A DNA stretch of 64,000 bases. Source: Flavobacteria bacterium MS024-2A (GTDB taxonomy: Bacteria; Bacteroidota; Bacteroidia; Flavobacteriales; Flavobacteriaceae). A program made the position numbers and the translations under genes. The first letter of the stretch is position 1. Every line of letters begins with the position of its first letter. Shown here piece by piece: positions 19,704 through 29,236 of the stretch. The stretch is from contig CAJJBB010000009.1 in the NCBI GenBank assembly GCA_905182305.1, forward strand, positions 1 through 64,000. Reading direction: 5' to 3'. Under the pieces are notes generated by a model. It saw nothing but the letters and a program-made list of their open reading frames with translations. It ran no database searches and was not told the DNA's origin.

Positions 19704-19717
19704 AAAAGAGTTCACTT

Positions 19718-20554
19718 TTACTTAGACCATTCTTCAATGGATTTAGTATTTAAACGAATATAGTCTTTATTACCTGCCTCTTCCGCTAACTTCAAAGAGG
19801 TTTTAGCAGCTACAATGGCAGCTTCTGTTTCTTTTAATTCTGCAAGGATAAGTGATTGTTGACGATACATCCAGTATTTCCCTTCATCAAGATCAATTGC
19901 TTTAGCAATCCATTTCTTAGCTTGTCTTAAATCCTTTCCAGTTTCTCTATAATAAATGGCAGCACTATAGTAATCTCCAGATTTGGGGGATCCTTTCATG
20001 GTTTCCTTGATTGAAGCCATTGTTTTTTTATCTGTAGGTACTTTAAAAGGAATTTTAACCTCGGTGTTTTCCCATTTAATATTTAGAGTAGCTCCAGTAT
20101 TATTAAGATCATCAATTGAAATAGTAAAAGATTCCCAGGTAGTTTCAGTTGTATGAGGAACAACTTCCGCAACCGCTACAATTAAGTTCGTATTCCAGTT
20201 TTTTGGGAGCCCTGAATTTTCAGTATTACTGTAGAAAAAAACCTCCCATAAGGTTTTGCCTGGACGAATAAATAAAGCATAATTTCCTTTAGCTATTTTG
20301 GTGCCATCTAAAATTACATCATCAGAAAAGTTGATCATGGTATTTTTGTTTGCACCAGCTCTCCATAGTTCACCGTAAGGGACTAGATCACCCATTACGG
20401 TTCTACCCCGTAGTGCAGGTCTAGAATATTCAATAGTCACTTCAGTTAACCCAACAGTTTGTTGAATTTTACTATATGGGCTAGGTTGTGGCGTTAAGAT
20501 TTGAGCAAATCCAAAAGAGCTTATCAAAAGCACTAAATATTTCAATTTTTTCAT
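19718..20554 (-). CDS. DUF2911 domain-containing exported protein
   Basis: A 278-residue protein with a signal peptide (MKKLKYLVLLISSFGFAQ). The DUF2911 domain covers roughly residues 25-170 (EYSRPALRGRTVMGDLVPYGELWRAGANK is the signature region). The C-terminal 90 residues are helical and look like tetratricopeptide-type repeats (IAKAIDLDEGKYWMYRQQSL). Common in Bacteroidota; function unknown. Confidence 0.85.
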   Translation of the reverse strand: MKKLKYLVLLISSFGFAQILTPQPSPYSKIQQTVGLTEVTIEYSRPALRGRTVMGDLVPYGELWRAGANKNTMINFSDDVILDGTKIAKGNYALFIRPGKTLWEVFFYSNTENSGLPKNWNTNLIVAVAEVVPHTTETTWESFTISIDDLNNTGATLNIKWENTEVKIPFKVPTDKKTMASIKETMKGSPKSGDYYSAAIYYRETGKDLRQAKKWIAKAIDLDEGKYWMYRQQSLILAELKETEAAIVAAKTSLKLAEEAGNKDYIRLNTKSIEEWSK

Positions 20555-20572
20555 GATGTTTTTTTAGTTTGT

Positions 20573-20580
20573 CAAATATA
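20573..20580 (-). promoter_or_regulatory. Putative -7 element for the DUF2911 gene
   Basis: TATATTTG on the minus strand matches TAnnTTTG, 19 bases before the DUF2911 ATG. Confidence 0.45.
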
Positions 20581-20672
20581 ATTTATTAACGGATGTTTTT
20601 TATTTATTATTCTAAATTAAATCAACTGAATATTTGTTGTTTAACCATGTGTTATAATATTTAAACATTTAG

Positions 20673-20680
20673 TAGATTTG
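20673..20680 (+). promoter_or_regulatory. Putative -7 element for the photolyase operon
   Basis: TAGATTTG matches TAnnTTTG, 18 bases before the first ATG of the SRPBCC-SDR-photolyase operon. No -33 TTTG at standard spacing, which may indicate dependence on an activator. Confidence 0.45.
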
Positions 20681-20697
20681 TTTTTATAAAAAAATAA

Positions 20698-21174
20698 ATG
20701 AAAATATATCGTTTAAAAACGGTTCAAAACCTTCCAATTTCTCAAAAAAAAGCATGGGATTTTCTTTCTGATCCAAAAAATTTAAAAAGGATTACTCCTG
20801 ACTATATGAGCTTTAATATTTTAGAAGGAGCCGCAGATAAAATGTATGCAGGACAAATCATTCAATACATTGTTACGCCATTATTAAATATACCAACAAA
20901 ATGGGTCACTGAAATAACTCATGTTGATGAGGGGAATTATTTTGTAGACGAGCAACGTTTTGGCCCATATGCACTATGGCACCATAAACATTTTATTAAA
21001 CCCATAAAAAATGGAGTAGAAATGATTGATATTATTGATTATAAAATTCCATTAGGAATTTTAGGTCAATTAGTCCATCCAATTATAGTAGCACCCAAAT
21101 TAAAAGAAATTTTTGAATACAGAGAAAAAGCACTTATTAACCTTTTTGGAGAATATACAAATGATGAAAAATAA
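20698..21174 (+). CDS. SRPBCC family ligand-binding-like protein
   Basis: A 158-residue protein of the START/Bet v1-like (SRPBCC) fold; PISQKKAWDFLSDPKNLKRITP and the later WHHKHFIKP are typical of the polyketide-cyclase-like group with a hydrophobic pocket. Ligand unknown. It is the first gene of the photolyase operon, overlapping the following SDR by 14 bases (ATGATGAAAAATAA). Its recurrence beside photolyases is something I recall from other Bacteroidota and Proteobacteria but have not checked here. Confidence 0.82.
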   Translation: MKIYRLKTVQNLPISQKKAWDFLSDPKNLKRITPDYMSFNILEGAADKMYAGQIIQYIVTPLLNIPTKWVTEITHVDEGNYFVDEQRFGPYALWHHKHFIKPIKNGVEMIDIIDYKIPLGILGQLVHPIIVAPKLKEIFEYREKALINLFGEYTNDEK

Positions 21175-21862
21175 AAATATATTAGTGATCGGTGGAAGTT
21201 CAGGCATTGGCCTAGCTTTAGTTACATTATTATCACCAGATAATAATGTTTATGTTGCAAGTCGTTCTAACGAGGGAATTGCTGGTCTGAAGGTTAATTA
21301 CATTCCTTTTGATGCTACTAAAGATACAATTGACACCTCACTTTTACCTGAAACTTTAGACGGTTTTGTATACTGTCCAGGGTCGATTAACTTAAGGCCC
21401 TTTAAGGGGCTGAAAATTGAAGCCTTTACAGATGATTTTGAGATTAATGTTATGGGAGCTATCAAGTCCTTGAAATCAGTCTTAGGATTGTTGCAAGCAA
21501 GTGCTAAAGCTTCAGTTGTTTTTTACAGTACTGTAGCCGTCCAAACGGGAATGCCCTTTCACAGTTCTATTTCTGCTTCAAAAGGTGCTATAGAAGGATT
21601 AACTAGGTCTTTAGCAGCAGAGTTTGCTCCTAAGATTAGGGTAAATGCGATTGCACCTTCAATCGTAGACACTCCCTTAGCCTCAAAGTTTTTAAATAAC
21701 GATATTAAAATGGAAAAAGCTAATGAGCGTCATCCGCTTGGAAGAATTGGTACTGCAAAAGAGTTAGCAGATGTAACAGCTTTTTTATTAGGTGATAAGA
21801 GTAGTTGGATGACTGGAAGAATATTACAAATTGATGGTGGAATTGGTAATTTAAAAACATAA
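21161..21862 (+). CDS. SDR-family protein lacking the catalytic tyrosine
   Basis: Short-chain dehydrogenase/reductase fold, 233 residues. The NAD(P)-binding GGSSGIG is intact (11-17) and the Ser region is present (YSTVAVQ, Ser123), but the YxxxK catalytic motif reads ISASK (Ile137-Lys141): the tyrosine is replaced by isoleucine. The C-terminal PSIVDTPLA and DGGIG elements are normal. So it probably binds a nucleotide but may not be an ordinary dehydrogenase. ATG at 21161 (or 21164) overlaps the SRPBCC gene; photolyase follows eight bases after the stop. Confidence 0.85.
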   Translation: MMKNKNILVIGGSSGIGLALVTLLSPDNNVYVASRSNEGIAGLKVNYIPFDATKDTIDTSLLPETLDGFVYCPGSINLRPFKGLKIEAFTDDFEINVMGAIKSLKSVLGLLQASAKASVVFYSTVAVQTGMPFHSSISASKGAIEGLTRSLAAEFAPKIRVNAIAPSIVDTPLASKFLNNDIKMEKANERHPLGRIGTAKELADVTAFLLGDKSSWMTGRILQIDGGIGNLKT

Positions 21863-21870
21863 ACATATTA

Positions 21871-23175
21871 ATGGAAAAAATCACATTATTTTGGTTCAGA
21901 AGAGATCTTAGGATTGAAGATAATTGTGGATTATTTCATGCTTTGAACGGTAAAAACAAAGTACTCCCCATCTTTATTTTTGATAAAGAAATTCTCAAAA
22001 AACTTCCGAAGCAAGACGCACGCCTTGAAATGATATTGATATCCTTAAACAATATTGATCTTGCTATGAAGGCTAAACGATGTTCTGTTGGAAGATTTCT
22101 TGGTACACCAAAGACTATTTTCCCAGAGTTAATAAAAAAATGGCGGGTTGAAAAAGTTATTTGTAATGAAGACTATGAACCTTATGCTACCAATCGAGAT
22201 GCTGAAATTCGTCAACTATTAGAAAAAGAGGGGGTAGTTTTTGAAATGTATAAGGATCAGGTGATTTTTGCAAAAGATGAAATCGTTAAAAAAGATGGAA
22301 GCCCTTATAAAGTTTATACACCATTTTCAAGAAAATGGCTTGAACGTTTTGAAGAGAATCCATTAAAAACATATCCTTCAGAAACTTTATTAGGAAATTT
22401 AACTTTAAACGAATCGTTGCCTAAAATCAATCTTGCTGACTTAGGATTTGATAAAAGTACTATTGTAGAGCCAAAATATTCCTTTGATAATAAAGTTATT
22501 GATGAATATGAAGAGACAAGAAATTTCCCCTCATTAGACTCAACCTCTAGATTAGGATCTTATTTGCGTTTTGGAATAGTTAGTGTTCGTGCTTTGGTTC
22601 AAAAAGCAGCTTCGCGTTCTAACCATATTTTTTTAAAAGAATTGATTTGGCGTGAATTTTTCATGCAAATATTATGGCATTTTCCCCATACGTCTTATAA
22701 AAGCTTTAAGCCACAATACGATAAAATTGAATGGTTAAATAATCCAGCGGATTTTGAAAAGTGGTGTAAAGGTGATACTGGTTATCCTCTTGTTGATGCA
22801 GGGATGCGTCAGTTAAATCAAACTGGTTTTATGCACAATAGAGTGCGAATGCTTGTAGGGAGTTTTCTGTGTAAACACTTATTAATTGATTGGCGTTGGG
22901 GGGAAGCATATTTTGCTGAAAAACTACTAGACTATGAAATGTCTAGCAACGTTGGGAATTGGCAGTGGGTTGCAGGCTGTGGAGTAGATGCCGCTCCTTA
23001 TTTTAGGATTTTCAACCCATCAGAGCAAGTTAAAAAATTTGATAAGGAGTTACGATATATTCAAAAATGGGTGCCTAATTTTCAGGAAATTGATTATCCC
23101 AACCCTATGGTAGATCATAAGAAGGCTCGTGAACGCTGTCTAATGGTTTATAAGACTGCCTTAAGTACTTTATGA
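21871..23175 (+). CDS. phrB: Deoxyribodipyrimidine photolyase (class I CPD type)
   Basis: Flavoprotein that repairs cyclobutane pyrimidine dimers using blue light. N-terminal Rossmann antenna domain begins [13 protein letters not shown]; the FAD domain contains the signature [16 protein letters not shown] and the [13 protein letters not shown] stretch, in which Asn sits four residues before the first Trp, the arrangement of true photolyases. Length of 434 residues is normal for the family. Its TGA overlaps the next ATG (ATGA). The antenna pigment cannot be assigned by eye. Confidence 0.92.
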   Translation: MEKITLFWFRRDLRIEDNCGLFHALNGKNKVLPIFIFDKEILKKLPKQDARLEMILISLNNIDLAMKAKRCSVGRFLGTPKTIFPELIKKWRVEKVICNEDYEPYATNRDAEIRQLLEKEGVVFEMYKDQVIFAKDEIVKKDGSPYKVYTPFSRKWLERFEENPLKTYPSETLLGNLTLNESLPKINLADLGFDKSTIVEPKYSFDNKVIDEYEETRNFPSLDSTSRLGSYLRFGIVSVRALVQKAASRSNHIFLKELIWREFFMQILWHFPHTSYKSFKPQYDKIEWLNNPADFEKWCKGDTGYPLVDAGMRQLNQTGFMHNRVRMLVGSFLCKHLLIDWRWGEAYFAEKLLDYEMSSNVGNWQWVAGCGVDAAPYFRIFNPSEQVKKFDKELRYIQKWVPNFQEIDYPNPMVDHKKARERCLMVYKTALSTL

Positions 23176-23306
23176 AAAGAGTATTAAAACAGCATCTACC
23201 TCAAAAAATTTGCCTTAGCTGTAAACGTTCGTTTCATTGGAGAAAAAAATGGGAACGAGACTGGGAATCTGTAAAATATTGTAGTAAAAAATGTAAAGGA
23301 GTATGA
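23172..23306 (+). CDS. DUF2256 domain-containing microprotein
   Basis: A 44-residue protein starting [19 protein letters not shown] and ending YCSKKCKGV. Two Cys pairs (CLSC and CSKKC) should form a small zinc ribbon; [15 protein letters not shown] is the DUF2256 signature. It starts in an ATGA overlap with the photolyase and stops in an ATGA overlap with CRY-DASH, so it is certainly translated with both. Function unknown; its position suggests a partner of the flavoproteins. Confidence 0.85.
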   Translation: MKRVLKQHLPQKICLSCKRSFHWRKKWERDWESVKYCSKKCKGV

Positions 23307-24604
23307 AAACTGCTATTGTATGGTTAAGAAATGATTTACGTTTTCAGGATCAGGAGTCTTTTTATAAGGCATGTAATGATTTTGATAGGGTAGTGGCTTA
23401 TTATACATTTGAGCCTAAAGAATTTTTAAATACACAATGGGGTTTTCAAAAATCAGGAGCCTATAGAATTAATTTTATCCTTGAAACATTAGCTGCTTTA
23501 AAAATAGAACTACTTCAAAAAAACATAACACTAATTGTAGAAAATAAAACTGCAAGTGAGAGAATCCCTTATTGGGTTAATACAATTAACGCTTCCACTG
23601 TTTTTTATCAAAAAGAGTGGACTTCAGAAGAAAAATTTGTAACAGATTCTCTAATTGCCTCACTGCCAAAAAAAGTTATTTTAGATTCTCATTATGATCA
23701 ATTTTTATTTCATCCTGAAGATCTTCCAATGACAATAGATTCAATCCCAGAGGTTTTTACTGTTTTCAGGAAACAATGCGAGAAATTTACTCAAGTAAGA
23801 TCCTGTATTTCAAGTCCTAAACTATTGTCCAAAGATTCATTACTTGCCAAAACCTATCCACTTCTTTCACTTAAATCTCTAGGATTTAATTCTTTTGAAA
23901 TACCTGTAAATACAGCATTTCCTTTTTCTGGAGGTACAAATTCAGCAATAGACCGACTAGATGATTATTTTTGGAAATCCAAACGGCTTTCATTTTATAA
24001 AAAAACAAGAAATGGAATGCTTGGTTCTAACTATAGCTCAAAATTTTCTCCCTGGCTTGCAAATGGATCACTTTCTGCTAAAACTATTTATTGGAGTATC
24101 AAAAAATATGAAAAAGAAGTTCATGAAAATGAATCAACTTATTGGTTAATTTTTGAATTAATTTGGCGTGATTATTTTAAATACATCTCCTTGAAGCACG
24201 GCACTAAGATATTTAAGTTGGGTGGAATTTTATCACAAAAGTATACTTGGAAAACTAACCATGAGATATATAAAAAATGGACAGAAGGTAAAACTTCAGA
24301 GCCTTTTGTTAACGCCAATATGATTGAACTTAAAAAAACAGGTTTTATGAGTAATCGTGGTAGGCAAAATGTAGCAAGTTATTTCACAAAAAATATGTTA
24401 ATGGATTGGCGAATGGGTGCCGCATATTTTGAACAACAATTAATAGATTATGATGTTCATAGTAATTGGGGAAATTGGATGTATGTTGCTGGAGTAGGAA
24501 ATGACCCTAGGGATCGAAAGTTTAACATTCAGTTTCAGGCAAGTAGATATGATGCTAAAGGCACATATCAAAAAAAATGGCTTCAAAATACCTTATTTAA
24601 ATGA
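23303..24604 (+). CDS. DASH family cryptochrome
   Basis: Photolyase-like flavoprotein of the CRY-DASH group (433 residues), known to repair dimers mainly in single-stranded DNA and possibly to signal. [12 protein letters not shown] opens the antenna domain; the C-terminal domain has the group hallmark GRQNVASYF and then [16 protein letters not shown], with Asn four residues before the Trp. Start and stop are both in ATGA overlaps with neighbours (DUF2256 and the iron-sulfur photolyase). Confidence 0.92.
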   Translation: MKTAIVWLRNDLRFQDQESFYKACNDFDRVVAYYTFEPKEFLNTQWGFQKSGAYRINFILETLAALKIELLQKNITLIVENKTASERIPYWVNTINASTVFYQKEWTSEEKFVTDSLIASLPKKVILDSHYDQFLFHPEDLPMTIDSIPEVFTVFRKQCEKFTQVRSCISSPKLLSKDSLLAKTYPLLSLKSLGFNSFEIPVNTAFPFSGGTNSAIDRLDDYFWKSKRLSFYKKTRNGMLGSNYSSKFSPWLANGSLSAKTIYWSIKKYEKEVHENESTYWLIFELIWRDYFKYISLKHGTKIFKLGGILSQKYTWKTNHEIYKKWTEGKTSEPFVNANMIELKKTGFMSNRGRQNVASYFTKNMLMDWRMGAAYFEQQLIDYDVHSNWGNWMYVAGVGNDPRDRKFNIQFQASRYDAKGTYQKKWLQNTLFK

Positions 24605-26133
24605 TTTTAAGACTTATTCTCGGTGATCAACTCAATAGTCAACATTCTTGGTTTAAAGAAGTGAATCCCTCTGTTTGTTACGTTATCATGGAAATGCGTC
24701 AAGAAACGGATTATGTAGATCATCACCTGCAAAAAGTTGTGGCATTTTTCAATGCCATGCGACAATTTAAAATTACATTGGAAAGTCAAGGACATATGGT
24801 TAGATATCTTGCTTTGGATGCACCAGAAAACAAACAAAACCTATTATTAAATCTAAACCTTCTAATTAAGGAATATAAAGTTTCACAATTTCAATACTTA
24901 TATCCAGATGAATTTCGTTTGGACCAACAATTAAAAAAATTCTGTACTGCTCTTTCAATTCCATCACTGGCATATGACACTGAGCATTTTATGACAACTC
25001 GAATTTTTTTAACAAATTTTTTTGAAGGAAAAAAGCAATCAATAATGGAATTTTTCTATCGAAGAATACGAAAGGATTTTCATTTGTTAATGGAGGGGGA
25101 AAAGCCTCTAGGAGGTGCTTGGAATTTCGATAAAAATAATCGTAATAAATGGAAAGGATCTCCTGAGATTCCTGCACCTTTTATTCCCAATAAAGTTGCT
25201 TTAGAATCTTTAGTAAGCCTCTTGAAATCAAATGATGTCAATACATTGGGAACCATTGATGTAACAGCTTTTCTATATCCTTCAAATAGAGAAGAAGCCT
25301 TGCAACAACTACAGTATTTTAATGAGAATTTATTACGTCATTTTGGCACCTATCAGGATGCTATGAATACGAATGAAACCAACTTATTTCACTCAAGAAT
25401 ATCATTTGCTTTAAACACTAAAATGATAAATCCTTTAGAGGTTGTGGAGTCTGTTATTAGCTATTATCACGACAATACTAAAGACATTGAACTATCACAA
25501 GTTGAAGGATTTGTTCGACAAATAATAGGATGGCGTGAATATATGAGGGGTATTTATTGGCGTGAAATGCCAGAATATTCAAAAAAGAATGCGCTAGAGA
25601 ATTATAATCCACTCCCTAATTTTTATTGGACTGCTGACACGAAAATGAATTGTCTAAATACTAGCATTCAAAATTCTTTAGATACTGGTTATGCCCACCA
25701 TATTCAGCGTTTGATGATTACAGGTAATTTTGCTTTGCTAGCACAGGTAAACCCTGATGAAGTTGATCGTTGGTATTTAGGTATTTACGCCGATGCTGTA
25801 GAATGGGTTCAGCTTCCAAACACGAGAGGTATGAGTCAGTGGGCAGATGGTGGAATTGTTGCCACTAAACCTTATGTTTCTGCCGCTTCATATATTAATA
25901 AAATGAGTAATTATTGTGATGAATGTATATATGATAAAAAGAAACGTGTTGGAGAAGATGCTTGTCCATTTAACAGTCTATATTGGAATTTTTTAGATGA
26001 TAAAAAACAGTATTTTTATAAAAATAACCGAATGGGAATGATGTTACGATTATTAGAAAAAATATCTCCGGCAGATCTTGCTGATGTTAAAGAAAGAGCC
26101 TACAAAATTATTGCCAATCCTGATGCTTTTTAA
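24601..26133 (+). CDS. Iron-sulfur bacterial (6-4) photolyase, PhrB type
   Basis: Homologue of the FeS-BCP group (Agrobacterium PhrB, Rhodobacter CryB), which repairs (6-4) photoproducts and carries a 4Fe-4S cluster. Four cysteines sit at 351, 439, 442 and 455 (NCLN, YCDECIY, DACPF); as I recall the Agrobacterium cluster residues are 350, 438, 441 and 454, a uniform one-residue offset. The catalytic HHIQR (His366, His367, Arg370) is present. N-terminal LRLILGDQLNSQHSWF is typical. 510 residues. Overlaps CRY-DASH (ATGA) and the next photolyase by 11 bases. Confidence 0.93.
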   Translation: MILRLILGDQLNSQHSWFKEVNPSVCYVIMEMRQETDYVDHHLQKVVAFFNAMRQFKITLESQGHMVRYLALDAPENKQNLLLNLNLLIKEYKVSQFQYLYPDEFRLDQQLKKFCTALSIPSLAYDTEHFMTTRIFLTNFFEGKKQSIMEFFYRRIRKDFHLLMEGEKPLGGAWNFDKNNRNKWKGSPEIPAPFIPNKVALESLVSLLKSNDVNTLGTIDVTAFLYPSNREEALQQLQYFNENLLRHFGTYQDAMNTNETNLFHSRISFALNTKMINPLEVVESVISYYHDNTKDIELSQVEGFVRQIIGWREYMRGIYWREMPEYSKKNALENYNPLPNFYWTADTKMNCLNTSIQNSLDTGYAHHIQRLMITGNFALLAQVNPDEVDRWYLGIYADAVEWVQLPNTRGMSQWADGGIVATKPYVSAASYINKMSNYCDECIYDKKKRVGEDACPFNSLYWNFLDDKKQYFYKNNRMGMMLRLLEKISPADLADVKERAYKIIANPDAF

Positions 26134-27593
26134 GCGCGAATCTTTAAATATTGTCTGGCTAAAACGTGATTTACGACTTTTAGATCATGAGGCTCTGCAT
26201 GCAGCTTTATCTAGTAAGAGACCTTGTCTTTTATTATATGTTTTTGAAGATATACTTCAAACGGATTCTCATTATAGTCCGCGACATTTTGATTTTATAA
26301 AACAGTCCATAGTTCAGTTAGATTCTCAATTAGCTATTTTTAATTCTAAAGTTATGACTGTAAAAGGTTCATTTTTAGATGTATTAGAAAACTTAAAACA
26401 ATTCTATAATTTCACCTTGTATTCACATCAAGAAACTGGGATTGGAATTACTTTTGAGCGTGATAAAACAGGTTAAATATTGGACAGATAAACATAAGGT
26501 TGTTTGGAATGAATATTTGCAACAAGGTGTTTTTAGAAGGCTCTCAAACCGAAAAAAATGGATTCAACTTTGGTCTAAGCATATGAATCGTCCTTTATTT
26601 AATTTTTCTCCAGACAATGCACAACTTCTTTCTTTAAATGAAATTTCTAGACTAGAAGCTTTATTAACTCCTGTCTCTAAAGAAACAAATTCTTCAAAAT
26701 GGTTTCAACCTGGAGGCGAGCAAAATGCACAACGGTATTTAAATTCCTTTTTTGATAAACGATATTTAAATTATCAAAAACATATTTCAAAACCTGATTT
26801 GGCTCGTAAAAGTTGTAGTCGTTTATCTCCATACATTGCTTGGGGTAATATTTCAATGCGACAGGTTTTACAACGTACAGAAGAGGAAAAAGAAAATGGG
26901 AAAAGGAGTAGGGCTCTTTCCTCTTTTGAATCAAGATTACGTTGGCAATCACATTTTATTCAAAAGTTTGAAATGGAGTGCGGTATGGAATTTAACAGTA
27001 TAAACAAAGGATACCATAGTTTACTAAAAGAAAAGCGCACAGACTATTTAAAAGCTTGGGAAACTGGACAAACAGGAGTTCCAATGGTAGATGCTGCAAT
27101 GCGATGTTTAGTGTCTACGGGTTATTTAAATTTTAGAATGCGTGCACTTGTTGTTTCTTTTGTTATTCATCATTTGTGGCAGCCATGGCAAGCGATTTCT
27201 TCATTTTTAGCTTGCCAATTTCTTGACTTTGAACCTGGAATTCATTTTCCTCAAATTCAGATGCAGGCAGGAGAAACAGGTATTAATACCCTTAGAATTT
27301 ATAATCCAGTTAAAAATGGTTTAGAGCATGACCCAGAAGGTGTTTTTGTTTTGCAATGGCTTCCAGAATTACATAAACTACCACCTAATTTTATACATAC
27401 TCCGTGGGAATTAACTTCTATGGAAGCAGCATTGTATAATTTTGAATTGGGAGTAGATTATCCAAAACCCATCATAGATCTTGAAGCGATGCATAAAAAA
27501 GCAAGTCAAATACTTTGGAACCTTAAAAAAAACACATTAGTGAAAAAAGAAAGTAAGCGCATATTAAACAAACACACTTTATCAATAAGATAA
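26123..27593 (+). pseudogene. Divergent photolyase/cryptochrome homologue, frameshifted
   Basis: Fourth photolyase-superfamily gene of the operon. N-terminal NIVWLKRDLRLLDHEAL (from the ATG at 26123) is in one frame, which stops after FERDKTG near 26476; the rest continues in the next frame from [18 protein letters not shown]. Removing one A from the four-A run at 26465-26468 restores GAT-AAA-CAG and a protein of about 489 residues. The FAD domain has [14 protein letters not shown], but the segment aligned with the photolyase Asn/Trp region reads [15 protein letters not shown], so His replaces the Asn and Ile the proximal Trp. Activity is therefore uncertain even if the frame is intact in nature. 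Confidence 0.85.
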
Positions 27594-27597
27594 TACC

Positions 27598-27882
27598 ATG
27601 AAAAAGAAACTCGAACTTAATGAAATTCAAATTGATCGTGTTATTGAAATGGCATGGGAAGATCGAACTCCTTTTGATGCCATTTTAATGCAATTTGGAT
27701 TAAAAGAACAAGATGTAATAACTTTAATGCGAACAGAAATGAAGGCTTCTAGTTTTAAAATGTGGAGAGCTCGTGTTCAAGGAAGAAAGACGAAACATAG
27801 TAAAAGTCGTTCTGAAACTGTAGATCGTTTCAAGTGCACAAGACAAGGTAACATTAATAATAATAAAATTTCAAAACGTTAA
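27598..27882 (+). CDS. DUF2805 / TIGR03643 family protein
   Basis: Basic 94-residue protein; the first 65 residues (IDRVIEMAWEDRTPFDAI, QFGLKEQDVITLMR, SFKMWRARVQGR) match the TIGR03643/DUF2805 family. The helix-rich, Lys/Arg-rich composition hints at nucleic-acid contact, but no function is known. Last gene of the photolyase operon, four bases after the preceding stop. Confidence 0.83.
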   Translation: MKKKLELNEIQIDRVIEMAWEDRTPFDAILMQFGLKEQDVITLMRTEMKASSFKMWRARVQGRKTKHSKSRSETVDRFKCTRQGNINNNKISKR

Positions 27883-27913
27883 TTTTACACCCCTCTTTTT
27901 TTAACTATTGAAG

Positions 27914-29230
27914 CTACTGTGTTTTTACACGTTTTATTTTAGCTCCAATTTTTTGTAATCGATTTTCAATATCCTCATATCCTCTGTCAATTTGTTCAAT
28001 GTTATGTATTGTACTTGTGCCTTTTGCAGAAAGTGCAGCAATGAGTAACGATACACCAGCGCGAATATCTGGGGATGTTAATGTAGCTGCTTTAAGTTTT
28101 GATTTAAAATCATGTCCAATAACAGTAGCTCTGTGCGGGTCACATAAAATTATTTTTGCACCCATATCAATCAATTTATCAACAAAAAATAAGCGACTTT
28201 CAAACATTTTTTGATGCACTAAAATACTTCCTCTTGCCTGAGTAGCGACAACTAAAACAATGCTTAAAAGGTCTGGAGTGAATCCTGGCCATGGTGCATC
28301 TGAAATGGTTAGAATAGATCCATCTATATAGCTTTGAACCTCGTAACCATCCGTATGTGCAGGAATATATATATCATCGCCTTTTTGTTCTAGTGTAATT
28401 CCTAATTTTCTAAAAATACTAGGCATTTGTCCTAAGTATTCCCATCGTACATTTTTTATCGTAATTTCACTTTGTGTCATTGCAGCTAAACCTACCCAGC
28501 TACCAATTTCAATCATGTCGGGAAGTATTGTGTGGATGGTACCTTTAAGATTTGTTACCCCTTCAACAACTAATAGGTTGGATCTTATTCCGCTAATTTT
28601 TGCCCCCATCCTGTTAAGCATATTACAAAGTTGTTGCAGATAGGGTTCGCAAGCAGCATTATATATAGTAGTTGTACCTTCTGCTAAAACGGCTGCCATA
28701 ACAATATTTGCAGTTCCGGTGACAGAAGCTTCATCGAGTAGCATATCAGTTCCAATCAATTTTTTAGCCTCAACACTATAAAAATAATCTTCACGGTTAT
28801 AGTTGAAGGTTGCTCCAAGTTTAATCAGACCTTCAAAGTGGGTATCTAATCGACGTCGTCCAATTTTATCTCCTCCAGGCCTAGGGATGCTTCCTTTTCC
28901 AAATCTAGCAAGAAGAGGTCCTACGAGCATTATAGAGCCACGAAGTCCTTTTCCATCGTTTTTAAATTTATCAGAGCTTAGGTAGTCAAGATCAATATTA
29001 TTTGCTTGAAAGCTAAAATGACCTTTGGAAATTTTCTTAACCAATACTCCAAAATTTTCAAGGAGTTTGATGAGTTTATTGACATCTACAATGTCAGGTA
29101 TATTATGAATGTTTACGACTTCTGGCGTGAGTAACACTGCACACAAAATTTGTAAAGCTTCGTTTTTTGCTCCTTGGGGAGTTATTGATCCTTTTAGAGG
29201 TTGTCCCCCTTCAATGATAAATGATTCCAT
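27914..29230 (-). CDS. murA: UDP-N-acetylglucosamine 1-carboxyvinyltransferase
   Basis: First committed enzyme of peptidoglycan synthesis, adding enolpyruvate to UDP-GlcNAc. The EPSP-synthase-like repeat fold is clear, with the start IIEGGQPLKGSITPQGAKNE and DIRAG near the C-terminus. The catalytic loop that reads PGGCTIG in E. coli (Cys115) is PGGDKIG here (Asp121). Cys-to-Asp at this site preserves activity and gives fosfomycin resistance in other bacteria, so intrinsic resistance is expected. Seven bases downstream of the DUF4290 gene. Confidence 0.93.
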   Translation of the reverse strand: MESFIIEGGQPLKGSITPQGAKNEALQILCAVLLTPEVVNIHNIPDIVDVNKLIKLLENFGVLVKKISKGHFSFQANNIDLDYLSSDKFKNDGKGLRGSIMLVGPLLARFGKGSIPRPGGDKIGRRRLDTHFEGLIKLGATFNYNREDYFYSVEAKKLIGTDMLLDEASVTGTANIVMAAVLAEGTTTIYNAACEPYLQQLCNMLNRMGAKISGIRSNLLVVEGVTNLKGTIHTILPDMIEIGSWVGLAAMTQSEITIKNVRWEYLGQMPSIFRKLGITLEQKGDDIYIPAHTDGYEVQSYIDGSILTISDAPWPGFTPDLLSIVLVVATQARGSILVHQKMFESRLFFVDKLIDMGAKIILCDPHRATVIGHDFKSKLKAATLTSPDIRAGVSLLIAALSAKGTSTIHNIEQIDRGYEDIENRLQKIGAKIKRVKTQ

Positions 29231-29236
29231 CTACTT

